Shown here: one piece after another, positions 1 through 13,709 of the stretch
Numbering within the stretch: the first letter of the stretch is position 1
Layout: every line of letters begins with the position of its first letter
NCBI GenBank assembly: GCA_002205965.3
Contig: NADL03000477.1
Location: 248,001 to 312,000 of the forward strand
DNA: 64,000 nt
Reading direction: 5' to 3'
Source: Kappaphycus alvarezii
Taxonomy: Eukaryota; Rhodophyta; Florideophyceae; Gigartinales; Solieriaceae
Notes under the pieces: generated by a model
Databases searched by the model: none
Seen by the model: only the letters and a program-made list of their open reading frames with translations
What the model was told of the DNA's origin: nothing
Position numbers and translations under genes: made by a program

Positions 1-2120
1 GGGTCTAATATAGTTTTTCCGTAGGTTTATTCCGAAGTTCTCTGCATTTTCTGCACCTCTCACAGATCTGACAAGGAAAGGTCGAGGTATAGGTAAATGG
101 GATCAACAGTGTGATAAAGCTTTCCAGAAGCTAAAGGAAGCGATGGAATTGGATCCAATCCTAGTCGCTCCCAATTGGAAAAAGACATTTCGTGTTCGTG
201 TAGATGCTTCACAATTCGCTGTCGGTGGAACTCTAACACAGTTGGATGAGAATGGAAGGGATCGTGTAATTTCCTTCTATTCAAAGAAGCTTTCACCAAC
301 TGAGTCGGACTACAATGCCAACAACAGAGAGATGCTGGCTTTTGCTAGTTTTCTAGGAAGATTAAGGTGCTATCTTGAAGGTTCTGATTTTGAGATTTTC
401 ACAGACAACCAGGTGCTTAAGACCTCCTTCAAAAAACCGAAACTGAGTCGTAAAGAAGCACGTTGGTTGGGAACTTTCGGTAACTTCGGAATCTTTCCAG
501 TCACACGAAAGCCTGGCGGAATTTACGCCTTGGGAGACGCATTATCCCAAGCTCCACACACGACGAGAGGAGATCGTGACATCTCAGTAAATGAAGTTTA
601 AATTACCTACCTTGATGTTGATCAGATCATTTCTCAGTATGATTAAAACCAGTTCTTCGTTCCAGCGGTAAAAGCCATGGAAGTAGAGTGGCCAGAGGTT
701 ATGTTTAAGAAGCATAAACTAGAAATAATTCTGCCGATTTCCGAAAAGATGGCTCGAGGCTGTTTTGCAATGGAAAGTTGTGCGTACCAAGGAGGTCAAT
801 TTCGCAAATTGCTCACGACTCGAAAGTTAGCGGACATTTTAATTTTGCGAAGAAACTGTAAGATTAGATAACTTCCATTAGAAACATAAGAGCCGGGATG
901 TTCGAAAATATTGTGAAGGATGTCTCACGTGCCAGCAATATAAGGACTTTAATCAAAAAAAAGTTGACTGATCCAATGCCACTGGAGTTGCCTGACTGCA
1001 GATGGGGATAATTAGCTACAGATTTCATTGTGAGGCTACCCCTGACGGGGAGCAGTCATAATGCGATCACGACTTGGGTCGACCGACTTACTCGCCGAGT
1101 CCATTTTCTTAAATCTAAAACATCAGATACTGCTGAGGACACGGCTCGAGACTTATTCTCGAACATATTCAAGAACCATGGGTTGCCTGCCGACGACGTG
1201 AGCTCAGACAGGGATAGCAAGTCTATCTCAAAGTTTTTGAAGACATTGATGAATCTTTGTGAAGTGAAATTAGGAATATCTACAAGTAGACACCCACAAA
1301 CAGATGGTGTTTCCGAGATTATGAACAGGATGATCGAAAACTATCTCCGTTGCTATTACTGGTATCATCAATATGACTAGGATGAACTGATTTCTTCTGC
1401 ATAATTTGCATACAACTCAGCTGTGAGCGATGATATGGGTATGTCACCATTTGAGCTGGACTTAGAGTGGACACCTAAATCACCATTGGACTTCTTGGCT
1501 AGAAGAAGCGTACATCTTCAGAGTTTGGACGACTTTCGTGCCACGCTCAAGATTTCTCTTAAAGATGTGCAATTTGCCTACAAAGTGGCAAAAGCTCGGC
1601 AAGCTGCATATGCTTCAAGGCGATACAAGGCTCCAGATTATAAAGTCGGTTCAAGCTATGGATCAATCGCTCGTTGTTTACGTATGCTTATTCTAGGACT
1701 CAGGATTCTAAAAAGCTTGGTGCGCCCAGATATGGGACATTTTTGGTTAAGGGGCTAATTGGTAAGAATTCTGTTCGACTGGATCTCCCTGCTCATTTCA
1801 GAATCTATCCGGTCATTCATATCATTCACACCACACCAAATTTGGAGCAGCCCGATGACATTTCTTTACCCATTCCTCCTGCACCTGCACAGCTTGTACT
1901 GTCTGGTGGACCAGAGCAGGAAGTAGAGGTTATCTGGGAACACAAAAAGGTTGGACGCGGTTACAAGTTCTTAGTTTTGATGCGTGGTGTGCCACGTCAT
2001 GAAGCGGAGTGGAAACCAACGAAGGATTTTGTTGTTGTTACGAAAAATGGATCTACTGTAGTAAGGGACGCTTTCCAAGAGTATATTCGGAAACATAATA
2101 TAATCACGCAGTATCATTGA
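1..2120 (+). pseudogene. Ty3/gypsy chromovirus pol remnant (RT end, RNase H, integrase, chromodomain)
   Basis: This is the 3' half of a gypsy-type pol gene, entering the window from the left. Positions 14-601 encode the RT thumb and RNase H, with the catalytic series VDAS, REMLA and FTDNQ. Positions 877-1758 encode the integrase: a CxxC-type zinc region near 900-950, the DDE residues in TWVDRL, SSDRDS and DGVSE, then the GPY-like region. Positions 1674-2120 encode a chromodomain (IWEHKK, EAEWKPTKDF). Stops and frame changes break it, for example TAG at 11-13 and the gaps at 601, 1380 and 1758, so it is dead. The family call is firm; the exact clade is inferred from the chromodomain. Confidence 0.9.
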
Positions 2121-2136
2121 GGAGGACGTCAATAGT

Positions 2137-2572
2137 CCGGGGGAGGGAATAGTGTAACAATGTCTCCGTTACACCACTGTGCAATACAGACGTGTTCGAT
2201 TTTGTTGTTTCAGTTCTCTATTAAACAGTGGTTTAACAGAGAATATTAAACAGTGGTTTAACAGAGAAAATGCATCGTCTTGAATAAATATAGAAGTTTG
2301 GTTTTCGTTTAATGTTTTATTGTACGTGGAGCCCCACGTCATCGTTTATTTACTTAGTTCTATTCTAGATAGTACAATTCTATAGTGATATCTCTACTTT
2401 CGAGTAAGTTCTACTAAGCTAACAAAGTATAGAATTTATGGAGTAGAGCTACAGTATTATATATATAAAGGGGGCTCATCTGGATTCTTGTGGGAATTCA
2501 GGTACAATCCATGCACCCTTTGCCCCCAACTTTCTGAAACCCACTACCATCGTCTCTACTGTTCCATTAACA
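2137..2572 (+). mobile_element. Polypurine tract and probable 3' LTR of the upstream gypsy element
   Basis: A G-rich polypurine tract (about 2137-2150) follows the chromodomain stop and is followed at once by TGTAACA at 2153, the expected PPT-LTR order. A TATA-like run lies at 2453-2468. The right edge is uncertain: TTAACA at 2567-2572 is the best TG..CA partner, giving about 420 bp. The 5' LTR is outside the window, so the boundary cannot be confirmed. Confidence 0.5.
2219..2268. repeat. Perfect 25-bp tandem duplication inside the LTR
   Basis: Positions 2219-2243 and 2244-2268 are identical 25-bp units that start TATTAAACAGTGG. Duplicated blocks in the U3 part of an LTR are often promoter or enhancer units; that role is inference here. 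Confidence 0.85.
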
Positions 2573-2589
2573 GTGCCCTAGCTGCCTCC

Positions 2590-5500
2590 TTCAAGATCTC
2601 ATAATCTTGGTACATTTTTGTGGAGCTGGGCAGCAAATTCTGGGTAAATAATATGATGGTCGTTCTTTTTTAATTTGGAGTTCATCTCGTAATGACAGCT
2701 TGTATATGAGGCCTAATTTCTGCGCAGTCCTAGTCCAACTACAGTTTATTGTGTTGCTAAGTGAGCGTGATGTGGAAAATACTTGCAATGCATAACTGAC
2801 CATGAAGAAGAGGAATAATACGCATGAATGGTTTTAGTGCAGTGTCATGTATCCCAGGTTGTCACGAAAGTAAACAGACTAGAGAAAACAGCAAAAAAAA
2901 TTAAAACGCGAAACTAATTATGTTGACACTATAATTATAGGTGAAGAAGAAAATTAAATTCACGTATTAAAAAGTGAAATTGACTGAAAAGTGCATGATG
3001 AAGCAATTTTTGCGTGGTTGCTCCAATTCAGACTCGAAAATTCTGAAAATTAAAGGAGACAATAGTTGCACTTTTAGACGCCAGTTCAACTCCAACCATC
3101 AGCTGTTGTCGTTATTAGTCTTGGTAAGGCTTGGGAGTTGGTTCTCTTCCGCTTCTCAGCATCGTGCCTAGCTCTCAGTAGTTTCAAGTGAAGTTTGTTC
3201 TATTTACTCTGTAACCTAAATATTGCTACACACTCTTCACTTCATATTTAGTACTCGAGATGAACTTGTTAGGTCTGAGAATAATGCATATCGGTAACCT
3301 ATTTAGCTGTCATTTTACATTTTCGTATGACCCGTTGCGAACCTTATTGAAACTTTCTTGTTTTAATGGACCCACACAAAAATATATGGATCGGATCGGC
3401 TGTCTTGAAAACCAACAAGCTAAGATTATGGCAATATAAGTGAGTGAATAAAGAAAAATTCAGTCATTCAGATTACTTCCTACTATTTCCACAGAGGGAT
3501 AAATTCTTTCACCACTATTTTCATTACATTTTTGAAAAGATTGTAGTGTCCATGATTAGTGGGACTAAAATAAGTTAAAGATGGAGCTGAAACATCGTTA
3601 ATTTGATACATTGACGATGGAACATATATATTAACCTCGAAAGGAAACCAGAAAATCCGCACTCCATTCAATATCATAAATGTTTATCATTACGGAAGAC
3701 TGTTTCAGTTGCCAAAGGCGTGTGAATAAATAATGAAAATAATTTTTCCAAAATTGTTGATGAAATATCTCTAAAGAAGAGGCCAATTCATTGTCTTAAA
3801 CTGGACAAAGCTGCGAAATACTGCAATAACTGGGACAAGTTCTTGCATTAAATTCAATTTAAAATGCAAAAAATGAACTGTTTTAGAAATCAAGAGTTTT
3901 TTTGTTACCATAATAACTTGAACTAACAATTTTAGGATAAAATAAGTCAATTAGGTTTGTCTGATATAAATGATAAAATGCAATAATTAATTATATGAAC
4001 GTTAAAAAGTATTTTTTTGAAATCTAGGAGTTTTGGCGCATGAAAAAAAGATCAAACCCAATTATTAGAGTTTTCATTTTAGCAATCAATGAATAGCGAC
4101 CCACTTACTATTTTTATAAAGAAGAATTCGATATTCTGGAAACACTGTGTTTCCATACGCATAATCGGCCCAAATTAGTATATCTATACTAATTAAATGA
4201 GATGGAAAAAATAGCCAGATTTAAGGACCGAGAAACGTCATTTCTTTCGAGATTGTCATCTGCTCTGTGCTTTTTGACCCTACTTGCTGTATGTACATGA
4301 TTTGCAGTAACTTTCACTTATTACCGATATTGTGCGTCAATGCGTTCAATTTTTTTCTTCGAGGCCTTAATATATATATATATGTTTTGTAATACTGCTG
4401 AGTATTTTTAAAATACTCAGCAGTATTACAAAACATATAAAGCTCTAAAGAAACTGATATGACTTTTCTGCTTTTTTTGCTTTAAAATAGAAACTGTCCA
4501 AGCCAACCATATTCTGATAACAAAATTCTATATTTTCGTTATTTTCCAAGTACATATCCATGTAAGTATCATGTTCCAACATTTGTCCTCAAATTTAGAA
4601 GAAAAAATCCAGAATGTACCAGTTCATGTGGAAATGCATTACAAATTAAGATGAGCTTATATTTCGTATTGGAGTGTTAGTTTTTGTGAGTCACCACGTA
4701 AAATGTAAATGCAGAAATCTCATGGTGACTAGATTATAATACATTGATTTGCGGATTGAATAAAAATTAAATATTTTGGGATGATTGCGGTAACGGAAGC
4801 AGAAATGTGTTGCTGAAGCGAGTATAATATGAAGATATGATGACTTTAGAGGTATAAACATGACCTAATGTTTGATATTGTGAAATTAAGTGACTTCTCC
4901 TATTAGATTAACTACGTAATTACACCCGAATTCTGGTAAGAAAAAACTTTAAGGGTATATTACTTATATTTTCAAAGGTGTATTAACGCCAAATATATGT
5001 CCGTTTATTTTTTTACAGGTAGTAAAAAATGACTGCGTTAGTATAAATAAGTAAAGCTCCAAGATATTCAAAATTAAAAGAATTGTAACACCTCAATTTC
5101 CACTGTGTCTTTAAAAAGGTACATCTAGAAGAAGAAGAATTCAAAAAAATTTCTTCGAGGGAGGAATAAAAGTAAGATTGATCTATTACTAGTCTTCTAT
5201 TTCAAATTGAATTAATTTTCGTTGATAATGAGTCATGTAATGAGTCGTAAAAATATGCAAGTCACTCGCTAGGTATGTATATTTTGAAACCATGATTCAT
5301 ATCGTATCTAACTGACTGAAGATTCCGTTACAAAGCTCTCGATTTATCTTTTTACTTTGATTCAAATATCTTCTTATCTCATAATTTATGTTCATCCATT
5401 GACGGTAGGGACTCATGCGTGACACAACTACATGTCTAAAAACTGAGTATGCGTCACACTTAGGAATCCCTCGCAAGGTAAAATTATCACTACCCCTGTT

Positions 5501-8500
5501 TCTCGTCCGCGTCACAAAATTATGTCGTTTAATCTAAGTATTTTTATCACGTTTCGGCTTCATTCCTGAAACTTCATCAATAACGTAGGACTTTGTTTCC
5601 ATTTGTACCTCACAATTTCGGCCAAAATATAGATAAAAGTATTAAATTTCGCGTTCATGCATTAATTGAAATTTGACAAAGGGAATTATTTGGACTTGTA
5701 GTATTTTGTTCGTATCACAATGCCCATTAAGCTTTCATTTATGCATTTTGATTCCACATTTTTATCTACGGTGCTGGACGGGAAGTGCAGTGAGAGGTCT
5801 GTGGTTCCTCTAGGTTTTAATATTTCAATTCTGCTACTGTAGCCTCTAATATATCAAGCATCGTGTAAATACAAGTGAACAATTCTGCCATTAACACATT
5901 TCTCTTTGTCTACTTGGACAAACACATTCTAAAAATGAAAATCTATCTGCCCTTGCCCGTAACTTCATCCCGTGAAAATATCCCACAATCATAACCTAAA
6001 TTGAGAAAAAAATCACCCGGGCAGTAGTAACACTGTTGTATAGATACTCTACACTAGTTCTCCCCCTCATATGAGGATCACCATTATTTACACAACCTTG
6101 AGCTACTAATTACCGTACAAACATGCGAATGATATTGAAAACAATGAAAACTGCAGAAAAAATCAGGTAGTACGTCGTTACATATAGCTAAACTTCTCTC
6201 AATATGATTTGAAGCATATAGCCATAAAAAGCGTAATATGAGTGACTTTAGGCCGCATAGTGCAAAAATGTTAGTACTATCGAGTATATTGAGGATACTA
6301 CAGTTAGTCATTGATTTGAAATATGGAAATATATGGAAAGTCAATTCTAAAAGTTGAAGGTGATAGCTGTATCTACAATAAAGATATATTTTACCAAGGT
6401 TGGGCTACTTCGTCGTATATTGATTAAAAATAAGATACTAAGTGTATGGCTCTATATATTTAGAGTTTTAGAAGTGCTACTAGAAAATTGTGAGTCATAC
6501 ATTGAAAAATAAATTGCTTATGTTTTTAGAATTGTAGCTCCCAGCATAGAGATTTTAATCAACTACCGTTTTTTCCACGTGAGCAGGTTGTATGACGCAA
6601 AAGCATCAAGGCCAAGCGGGTCTTAAAAATCCTCCTTCCTCGCTCCGGAGCCTTCTTTTTGTAGATTATGTTTTTGCACCTCCGATAGGATTTTTATCCC
6701 TCGCCCCCACAGCACTTTGGGTCGATCTGGGAAAGGCTTGTAAGTAATGTCGTCCTCCCTGATCAGTCCCAACAAACGATCAGCGTACCATGAACCATCC
6801 AGTTAGTCCAGTCACTTTAACAGCAAGTAAAGTGTCCCAGCGGTTGTCATCCTATTTTTGTTATTACTTAAATCGCTGACTTCGAGATTTAGTCGCTCTT
6901 ATCGTCACTTTCTGTAAGAAAATCGCTTAAAAAGGGACTTTTCTAACCATTTGCTTTCTCGGCGTGCCGAAAATTCATTGGGGATTATTTCTTCCCTCTT
7001 ATTTGTGTAATAGGCATCTATAGAGCCCTTACCGGTTGTTTTTATTTAGCAGGGCCCCTTTAAACGCAAAGTAAAGGTTCCAAGTTCTCTCAGTAGTAAT
7101 TGTCAAGATTATATACCCATGGTGAGATTAAAAACGGATTCTGGGCCATCTGAAGATTTACAGTCAGTCACGCATTACGAGACAATGTACTTCATAACAT
7201 TAACCATTTTTTGCTACTTCTCTTCAATAACTCCTCCAAAACGTAAGGGATTGACGTTCGAAAGTGAAACCTCATCGTTAAGTAATTTATTATGTAGTAC
7301 AGTTGTAACAAAGTTATGAAATCTGGACTACTCGGATTCAATCTCTAGTTTTCCGGATGCGGCGTTGGAGGGAATTTGTTTTTCAGTTATATGTTTTTAA
7401 AATACAATTATCACTCTTGAATTACTGTGAAAAATATTTATGGCTCATTTATGGTCAAACTCTGAAAGGTTTAGCGAAACGGTTTTCGTGGGACTTTCGC
7501 TGTAGTCCTCAAAGTATAAGCCAAAATAGCAGAAGAGTTTACTAAATCCACTGCCCTTATTAAACTTAAGAATATTTTAGAGGCTAAAGTAATATCTTGA
7601 ATAATCGGTGTTTCACTGGAAAATGCCTGTTTTTCAATTTCCTCATTTTGACCTTTTCTGATCTTTAAAGCTTATCTATGCCTCGTTGTTGTCCAAATAT
7701 CTGTCTGATTCAATTTTTTGTTTAATAAGGACATTATTGGCTTACAGTTGTGAACTTTAACTCTAAAGGACAGTTATTGATGTTTCAGTAATGTCGTAAT
7801 GAATTAATTTACACCGTAGGTTGAAATTGATCCTTCTCCTCATTTCGTTTTTGTTATCACAGGAGAACAAGGAGCTTCTATCATTCCACTATCTCATCTC
7901 CTACCAGGGGCCAAGGTGACTTAATCTGCCTTGAGAGTGAGTTAATGACTAAGTGGAAATCATTGTTTGCACGTTCAATTTGATCGAGCCAGGGTGAACT
8001 AACTTCTTCCTATTTATGCGTCTACAGCAACTAAAATACGCCCTGATGATACAATAGGGACAATTCTCACCACATAGAGCTCTACTTTGGTTCTGTTGGC
8101 ATGTATTTTTGTGTTTCCTCGAGTTCTAAGATTTTTACTCCCTCATAAATGCAAAGAATGAGAACTTGGAGATATGAGGAGCATGGATAATTCAATATTT
8201 TAACGTTCTTCTCAATAATTTATCTGATAAAAAACACACTAAGATATGTATAATATGTAATAACTCTTCCTTTAGTATAAGAAGCTTTCGTATGTTTTAA
8301 GTATTAAAGTAAAAGGGTCGGCAAGATTACAAGACGCCAAAACATCGCTTCATCAAAAGACGTCCGCATCTTGCTTCACTTAAATATCATTTTTTGTACA
8401 AACCTATTCAGTTCGATCAAAACACAATTAATAGGATCCTTTCGATAGAGTGCAAAAGTTTCATCAGTAATTGGTTTGAAAAAAAATTGGTAAAAGCGAA

Positions 8501-11500
8501 AATGAGACAAGGAAATTATTTTTAAGGAAGTTATGGCATTAGTCGGATCATTCAATGGGTTTTTCAGTCTTTAACGGGCTATCATTTATATTTTATAAAC
8601 AGAAGAAGGCTTGGTATCATTCTTTAGAACTTTTCACTCAGATATATATTTTTTGCGAGTTGTGAAGTACGCTTTGAAGTTCTAAATTGTTGATGGCTTT
8701 ATAATTGTGTTCATTCGATACGAAAAATTGGACTCAATGTAATTAACTAACGTAGTTATAGATTCACGCTACTAAAATGAAACGAGGAATTCGACTACTT
8801 CTAAGTCGGGTTGTTGTGTCGAAAATTGCGAAAAAAGACGCTGATTCATCAGAGAGAACTGATTACTTTACCCCTTTGGTTGCCCGAGTCGTATCTAGTC
8901 GACTTGTCTAGCTGAACTAAATATCAATTTGTTCTATAGCTACATACGGTAGAAGGAAATGAAGCACTACATTAATTGCCTACTTTTTACGTCATATTCA
9001 GTAGTCAGTAAAAGCATCAAAAAGCAAGACGGGCACCGTACGAAAAGATGAAATGCAACAAAAGACGTATACAAGTTCCTTATTCGCTCTCTGGTCTGTG
9101 TCTTTATTTTACAAAGTTAAGTAAAATAAAGGAACCATGGGAATATTTCAGTCTCATTGAGATCTCGATTTCCCGTTCTCGGTGATAAGAATTCGAGTAA
9201 TTCACTGTATTTTCACCACTAAACTACTATGAAAATATTAACGTAAAGAAGGCCAGCAATTGGATACAAAATATAATTTTTGCTTACACTGTGACATGTC
9301 TTTGCTACTGTGAAGCTACCAGCGGAGCCTCCCGAAATTTGAACTAATGCTTAAAAATACTGCAATGTTATTATCATATATTATCAGTAAGATTGCATAT
9401 GATGTGTGCGCATGTCACTCCATCCGAACCTGTTCGGAATGCATTTCCAAACTAAAAATATGCAGAAATATACCTGTAGGATTGCGATGGATTTATTTAG
9501 CCGGCATTCAAGACATTGTTTTGACCGAATATGTAATGGGGTTCTTCTGCACAAGCAGAAAATTTTCATGTATGAAATGAACGAAAAGATAGGACGTTAG
9601 GGATAAAGAGGCTAACGGGTAGTGTACTACTCGCAAAAAATTAAACAGAAGGGATCGATTTTTTGCGGGCTTCAGGGCGTCTGCTGTGGTGCACTAGGAA
9701 CGAATATCTATTCTTTTTTTCTGTAAAGTTATCCGTGATCATCTTGATTGTGCCACAGCACTGCAAAAAACTCCAGGAGTTATTTAATGCGCACTTTTGA
9801 CAGTTTCTATTTTTACTGCGACAATGTAGATAAAAAAGCGTTCACTCACGTTTTTTGTTGAAGAACCAACGTTTTCGAAACATGGGTTGCCTACCATACG
9901 AAAAATTGGCGTAAAATTGTTAAATCGCATTCTCGAACCCCAGTGGAGGTATTTTGTTTCGAGACCTGAGTATTTTTGGTTCCTTGCCGACATGGACAGT
10001 ATGAAATGAAGTCACAAAAGTTGATGGGTAAGTATGGCATTCTTTCAGCAATTAAGAACATGAAATAGAATTTTAGTTTCAAGCTTCCGCTATAAGCAAC
10101 AATGAACCATTTTGCGTAGAATTGTCAGAACTTTTATTTTTTGATGCAAAATGGGGAAAACTTCCACCACAGAAAGCCCTACCAGACTCTTAATCGCGTT
10201 AAACGGCTCTGTTCCCTATTAATCTTATACTTGAACGGCTAATCACCGCAATAGTTTTCCCCACATAAAACTGGATTTGTTGCAGTATAAAAATTGCTGT
10301 AAGTGCTGTCTGAGATTTATATATTCTGCAATTGAAAATCATAAAAGCGAATATACGGAGGTTGGGTCGAGCTTTATGTGCAGTACTATTCCCCGCTACT
10401 ATAAAAAAGTCAAAAAAATCACTTTTCCCAATTTGTTCCAAAATAGTACAGCAGGTGTATTTCAAGTATTAATTGTACACAAAAGGCATTTTTTTTACTT
10501 ATCCTACTTCTTTATTTCATAAACTCCATTATTTTTCCAACCAATAAAAAATTTTCTAACGACTTATGCTAACATCGAAAGGACTCTTCCCAGGTCCAAA
10601 TTTCGTAAAAGTGCTATATGAAATATAATTTTGGATGAAAAAATACCAGTGAATATATACAGGTTTGGAATTGACCAATAGTGGTTTCACAATTATATCC
10701 CACTTCAATCACTTCAATAAATTCATTACCGTTTGTTTCAAAATATTTTGAACTTCAACCTTACGGATCACATCAAAGATGCCATTTATTCAGTCACCGA
10801 AGGAATCAGGAAATGCAAATGGGAGCTCATTTGGAGCGAATATGTATAAAAACAAGACATTTTTCAAACCAGATAATGGATTAATATAGTTTTCATTAAT
10901 GGTACTGTGTGAGCTTCTTTCGTTTTGCTGCATTCTTTCTTGTCAATTTCGCTTATTTTTTGCAACATTCTAATGGATTATAAGGGATTAATCAAGATAA
11001 TGTTTCAGTAAATAGTGAAAACATTTCCTCAGTTCAGTGAAGAAGAGTTTTGAATCATGTTTCTCTGAGGTAAAAATCACACCTGACAAATCATATCATG
11101 ATATCGTAGCCCATGTCATGACATAATTCCTTCCAATTAGGAAAGATTGAAATGGAAATACTCCTTTAATTATAGCTGAAAATGGACGAATTCATCAGAA
11201 CAATCGAAGTTAGACTTTTTACAATCCTTAATACTCGTTTCCCCTAATTAAGTATAAATTGTCGTAGAATTAAACTATAAGCATTTAGAATCATTTTTAT
11301 AGTAAAAGGGGAAGGATTGGGGTGATTTAACATTTGAAATACTTGGAAAACTGTTCCCAGTGCTACTTGAAGCAATGGTGGATTAGGCGACCGTAAACAC
11401 TGTGGTGTAATGTACAGCCTTTTTAATTTCTCCTCAGATTTGTGCTAATCGTGAACTTAAGCATAAGGAAAATTCTGTAAGGTCCTCAGAAAAAAGGAGA
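2590..11500. other. About 9 kb of AT-rich sequence without a recognisable gene
   Basis: All open frames here are short (under about 95 codons), AT-driven and mutually overlapping, and none shows a domain I recognise. No LTR, RT or transposase motif was seen, unlike the rest of the window. A somewhat more GC-rich patch lies at about 6580-7090 but gives no readable protein. The only clear structure is the palindrome at 4379-4439, preceded by a short (TA)n run. It may be old decayed transposon or true intergenic DNA. Confidence 0.5.
4379..4439. repeat. Near-perfect palindrome: 30-bp inverted arms with a 1-bp spacer
   Basis: The arms 4379-4408 and 4410-4439 are exact reverse complements around a single T at 4409. 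The left arm adjoins a (TA)n run at about 4369-4382. As RNA this would fold into one uninterrupted 30-bp hairpin. Confidence 0.95.
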
Positions 11501-11959
11501 TTGACAACTTTCTGAAATTTGTCTCCGAAAATTTGAAAACAAGTTTACGCTGTGGAAAAGAAATATGATTAGCACATTAGTAGGATCTGGGTGCATTACT
11601 AGCGACCGCTAACATCTAACTCGACATGTTGCAGGTAAGACAGAAGGATTTATCAATGACTCTTTGTCAACAAAGAAAAATAAATGGTCTACAGTTTAGA
11701 TATCAATTGCTAGGCGCCGAAGAGAAATTCCACAACTCTCTTCCAGCTGCTTCATAACATCAAGAAAGTTAGAGTATTATGCGGTCGATCATCGTCCAGA
11801 CTTATCTCAACACATCCACAGAAGTAACCGCATCATCAGTGCCCAATCTGAATTGAGCTTGAAATGACTCAGAGATGGTGAGCGTCTAGCGCTTCAGTAA
11901 ATGCGATATGAGTAAAGCTCTTGAAGTTGTGTGCTGGCCAACTGTGATGACGAAAATAC

Positions 11960-12345
11960 CATAGAAGTCACCAAAAACGCTGATGGACCAATCTAGACGC
12001 TACGTGTATAATCAAACACAGATCGAACTGTAAATTAAAATATGTTAATTTAAATTTAGCAGTGTAGTTCTAGCCTCTCAGAAGCAGATATCGAATAAAT
12101 TCGGATGCGGGATTAGTCGTTGTCGACGTCTCACAGCCACAGTACTTATACCCTTGAAGCTCCTCGACATTGACCACCTTCCCAGTCCCCGACAGCCATG
12201 TAACTGGAAAACTTGTCTGACTTCATCTTCCAGATCTCTCTATCTCTTGGCTAAATCCGTTGGGACTAGTGTTGCGACTGATTCTGGCCTACATCGGTAT
12301 GATTTGTCTCCATTGCGCAGGTAACACTCAATTCCAAGTCCCCCA
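11960..12345. repeat. Degenerate dispersed repeat, copy 1 (second copy at 16641-17005)
   Basis: This stretch can be followed against 16641-17005 over its whole length with many substitutions. Shared landmarks are ATAGAAGTCA, ACACAGAT-GAA-TGTAA, a CGACG..C-CCGTCGCAGTA-like block, TGACTTCATC and TCTGGCCTACATCGGT. Copy 2 lies just downstream of a copia pol remnant, so the repeat is probably the 3' end or LTR of that family. No coding role is apparent. Confidence 0.7.
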
Positions 12346-12959
12346 GATCGCTCGAGAGGCATCATTTTTCCATCTTTCACAGCACTTGTAAGTTCATTCG
12401 AAACTGTTATCCTCTCTTTATAATCCCAATAAAGATCACAACTAGCTTCATTGTTCCCGCAGCTGGTGTTTCTCCAATTTCCATCTCTCACACTTTGCCA
12501 CAGTTCACCCACCGTTAAACAAAAGGACGACTACTGAGCTAAGGACAATAAATCGTTAGAATTCTTATTTAAAAACATGTATATATACCCACATCAACGA
12601 TTTCCGAAGGTAATACAAGAACGAAGATGAAATTTTAGATTCTGGCAATTCATTTGAAGTACTGACGAGCAACCTCTCTGACCCCACCTCAGACGACGTA
12701 GAAAATGGATTTAAAATGCGTGTGGCTTTATATAAAACTAACTGCCGGCAAAAATAGTCTTTCATGTATCTGAAACGGGCAGATACTGAAGCAGTACCCG
12801 CCAAATCGAACCCCGGCGAAACTAATCCTCCTATGATCGAGGATTACACAATTTACCATTTCGTACTCGATGCCGGGGCCAAGCCGTTGAATTGTGACCT
12901 TGCTCCCACCTTATAGTCATTATCTGGCCAATAGAGCTTGATTTTGTTAAGCACTGGAA

Positions 12960-13145
12960 GTGATTCTGTTTTGTTCGCACCTCTATTTGAGTGCTTCTAA
13001 ATTCATTTATTTCTTTGTTTTTCTTTGTTTTTTTTCTTGTTTTCTTTTTTCTCTTTTTTCTTTTGTTCTCCTTTGTTTTACTTTATTTTTGCTCTCTTTT
13101 GTTTGTTTTGTTTCTTTTCCTTTTAGCTCAGGGTTTAAATTTTAG
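12960..13145. other. T-rich pyrimidine tract
   Basis: A run of about 130 bases (13010-13135) is almost pure T with scattered C and G. It makes a spurious Phe/Leu/Ser-rich open frame. No transmembrane protein is called, because the composition alone explains it. Confidence 0.6.
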
Positions 13146-13158
13146 CAGTCACTGAGGG

Positions 13159-13292
13159 TATTGCCGCCTTGAACTTCGACCTAAGCACCGAAAGTCCAAA
13201 GAGACAAGGGACACCTGCAACATAATTTGTATTGCCCCCTTGAACTTCGGTATGCACACCGTAAGTCCAAGGAGACAAGGGACACCGCTGCC
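13159..13292. repeat. Two-unit tandem repeat, period about 71 bp
   Basis: Unit A starts at 13159 and unit B at 13230. Both contain TATTGCC-CCTTGAACTTCG, then AAGTCCAA-GAGACAAGGGACACC, with few differences. Function is unknown. Confidence 0.8.
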
Positions 13293-13620
13293 TAAAGGAC
13301 AACGGGGAAGAGGACAAAAACGTTTCTGGGTGGTAGCTTTGGGTCTGGGGTTGGTGGTGGTTTGGTGGTTTGGTGGATGGGGTTGGTGTTTCTGTTTGGG
13401 GATGGTGGTGCTTAGGTGTGGATTGTTGTTGCTATCTTCGGTCGAGGCTCACATCCCAGTCGACCAGCCTTTATATAGAGATTCGCAATTTTCTGAAACG
13501 CACAAGTTGGTACTATATTCCTAGCAAAATACAAAAAGTAGCCCCTAGGCCCCCATATTCGCCTGTTTTGAGGCGTCTCTGATGTACTGTTGTGCAGTGC
13601 ACTCCATTTGTGGCTCAGGG

Positions 13621-13708
13621 CCATGCACAGTACTGTCCATGGCTCTCATATCCCAAAATTGTGGCCACGTACAGTACTGTACATGGCTCTGGTGACCATA
13701 AGTTGTGG
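13621..13708. repeat. Two-unit tandem repeat (44 bp) centred on CAGTACTG palindromes
   Basis: Units at 13621-13664 and 13665-13708 share CCA-G-ACAGTACTGT-CATGGCTCT and end in GTTGTGG or a close variant. The second contains the exact 14-bp palindrome at 13669-13682 (GTACAGTACTGTAC). The same core motif recurs around the TIR-NB-ARC-WD40 gene and at retrotransposon junctions. Confidence 0.75.
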
Positions 13709-13709
13709 C

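Noticed and set aside
9347..9600. Three overlapping 60-77-codon frames on both strands
   Set aside because: Mutually exclusive, AT-driven, no motif.
12960..13145. Hydrophobic Phe/Leu-rich frame as a membrane protein
   Set aside because: It is the translation of a T-rich low-complexity tract.
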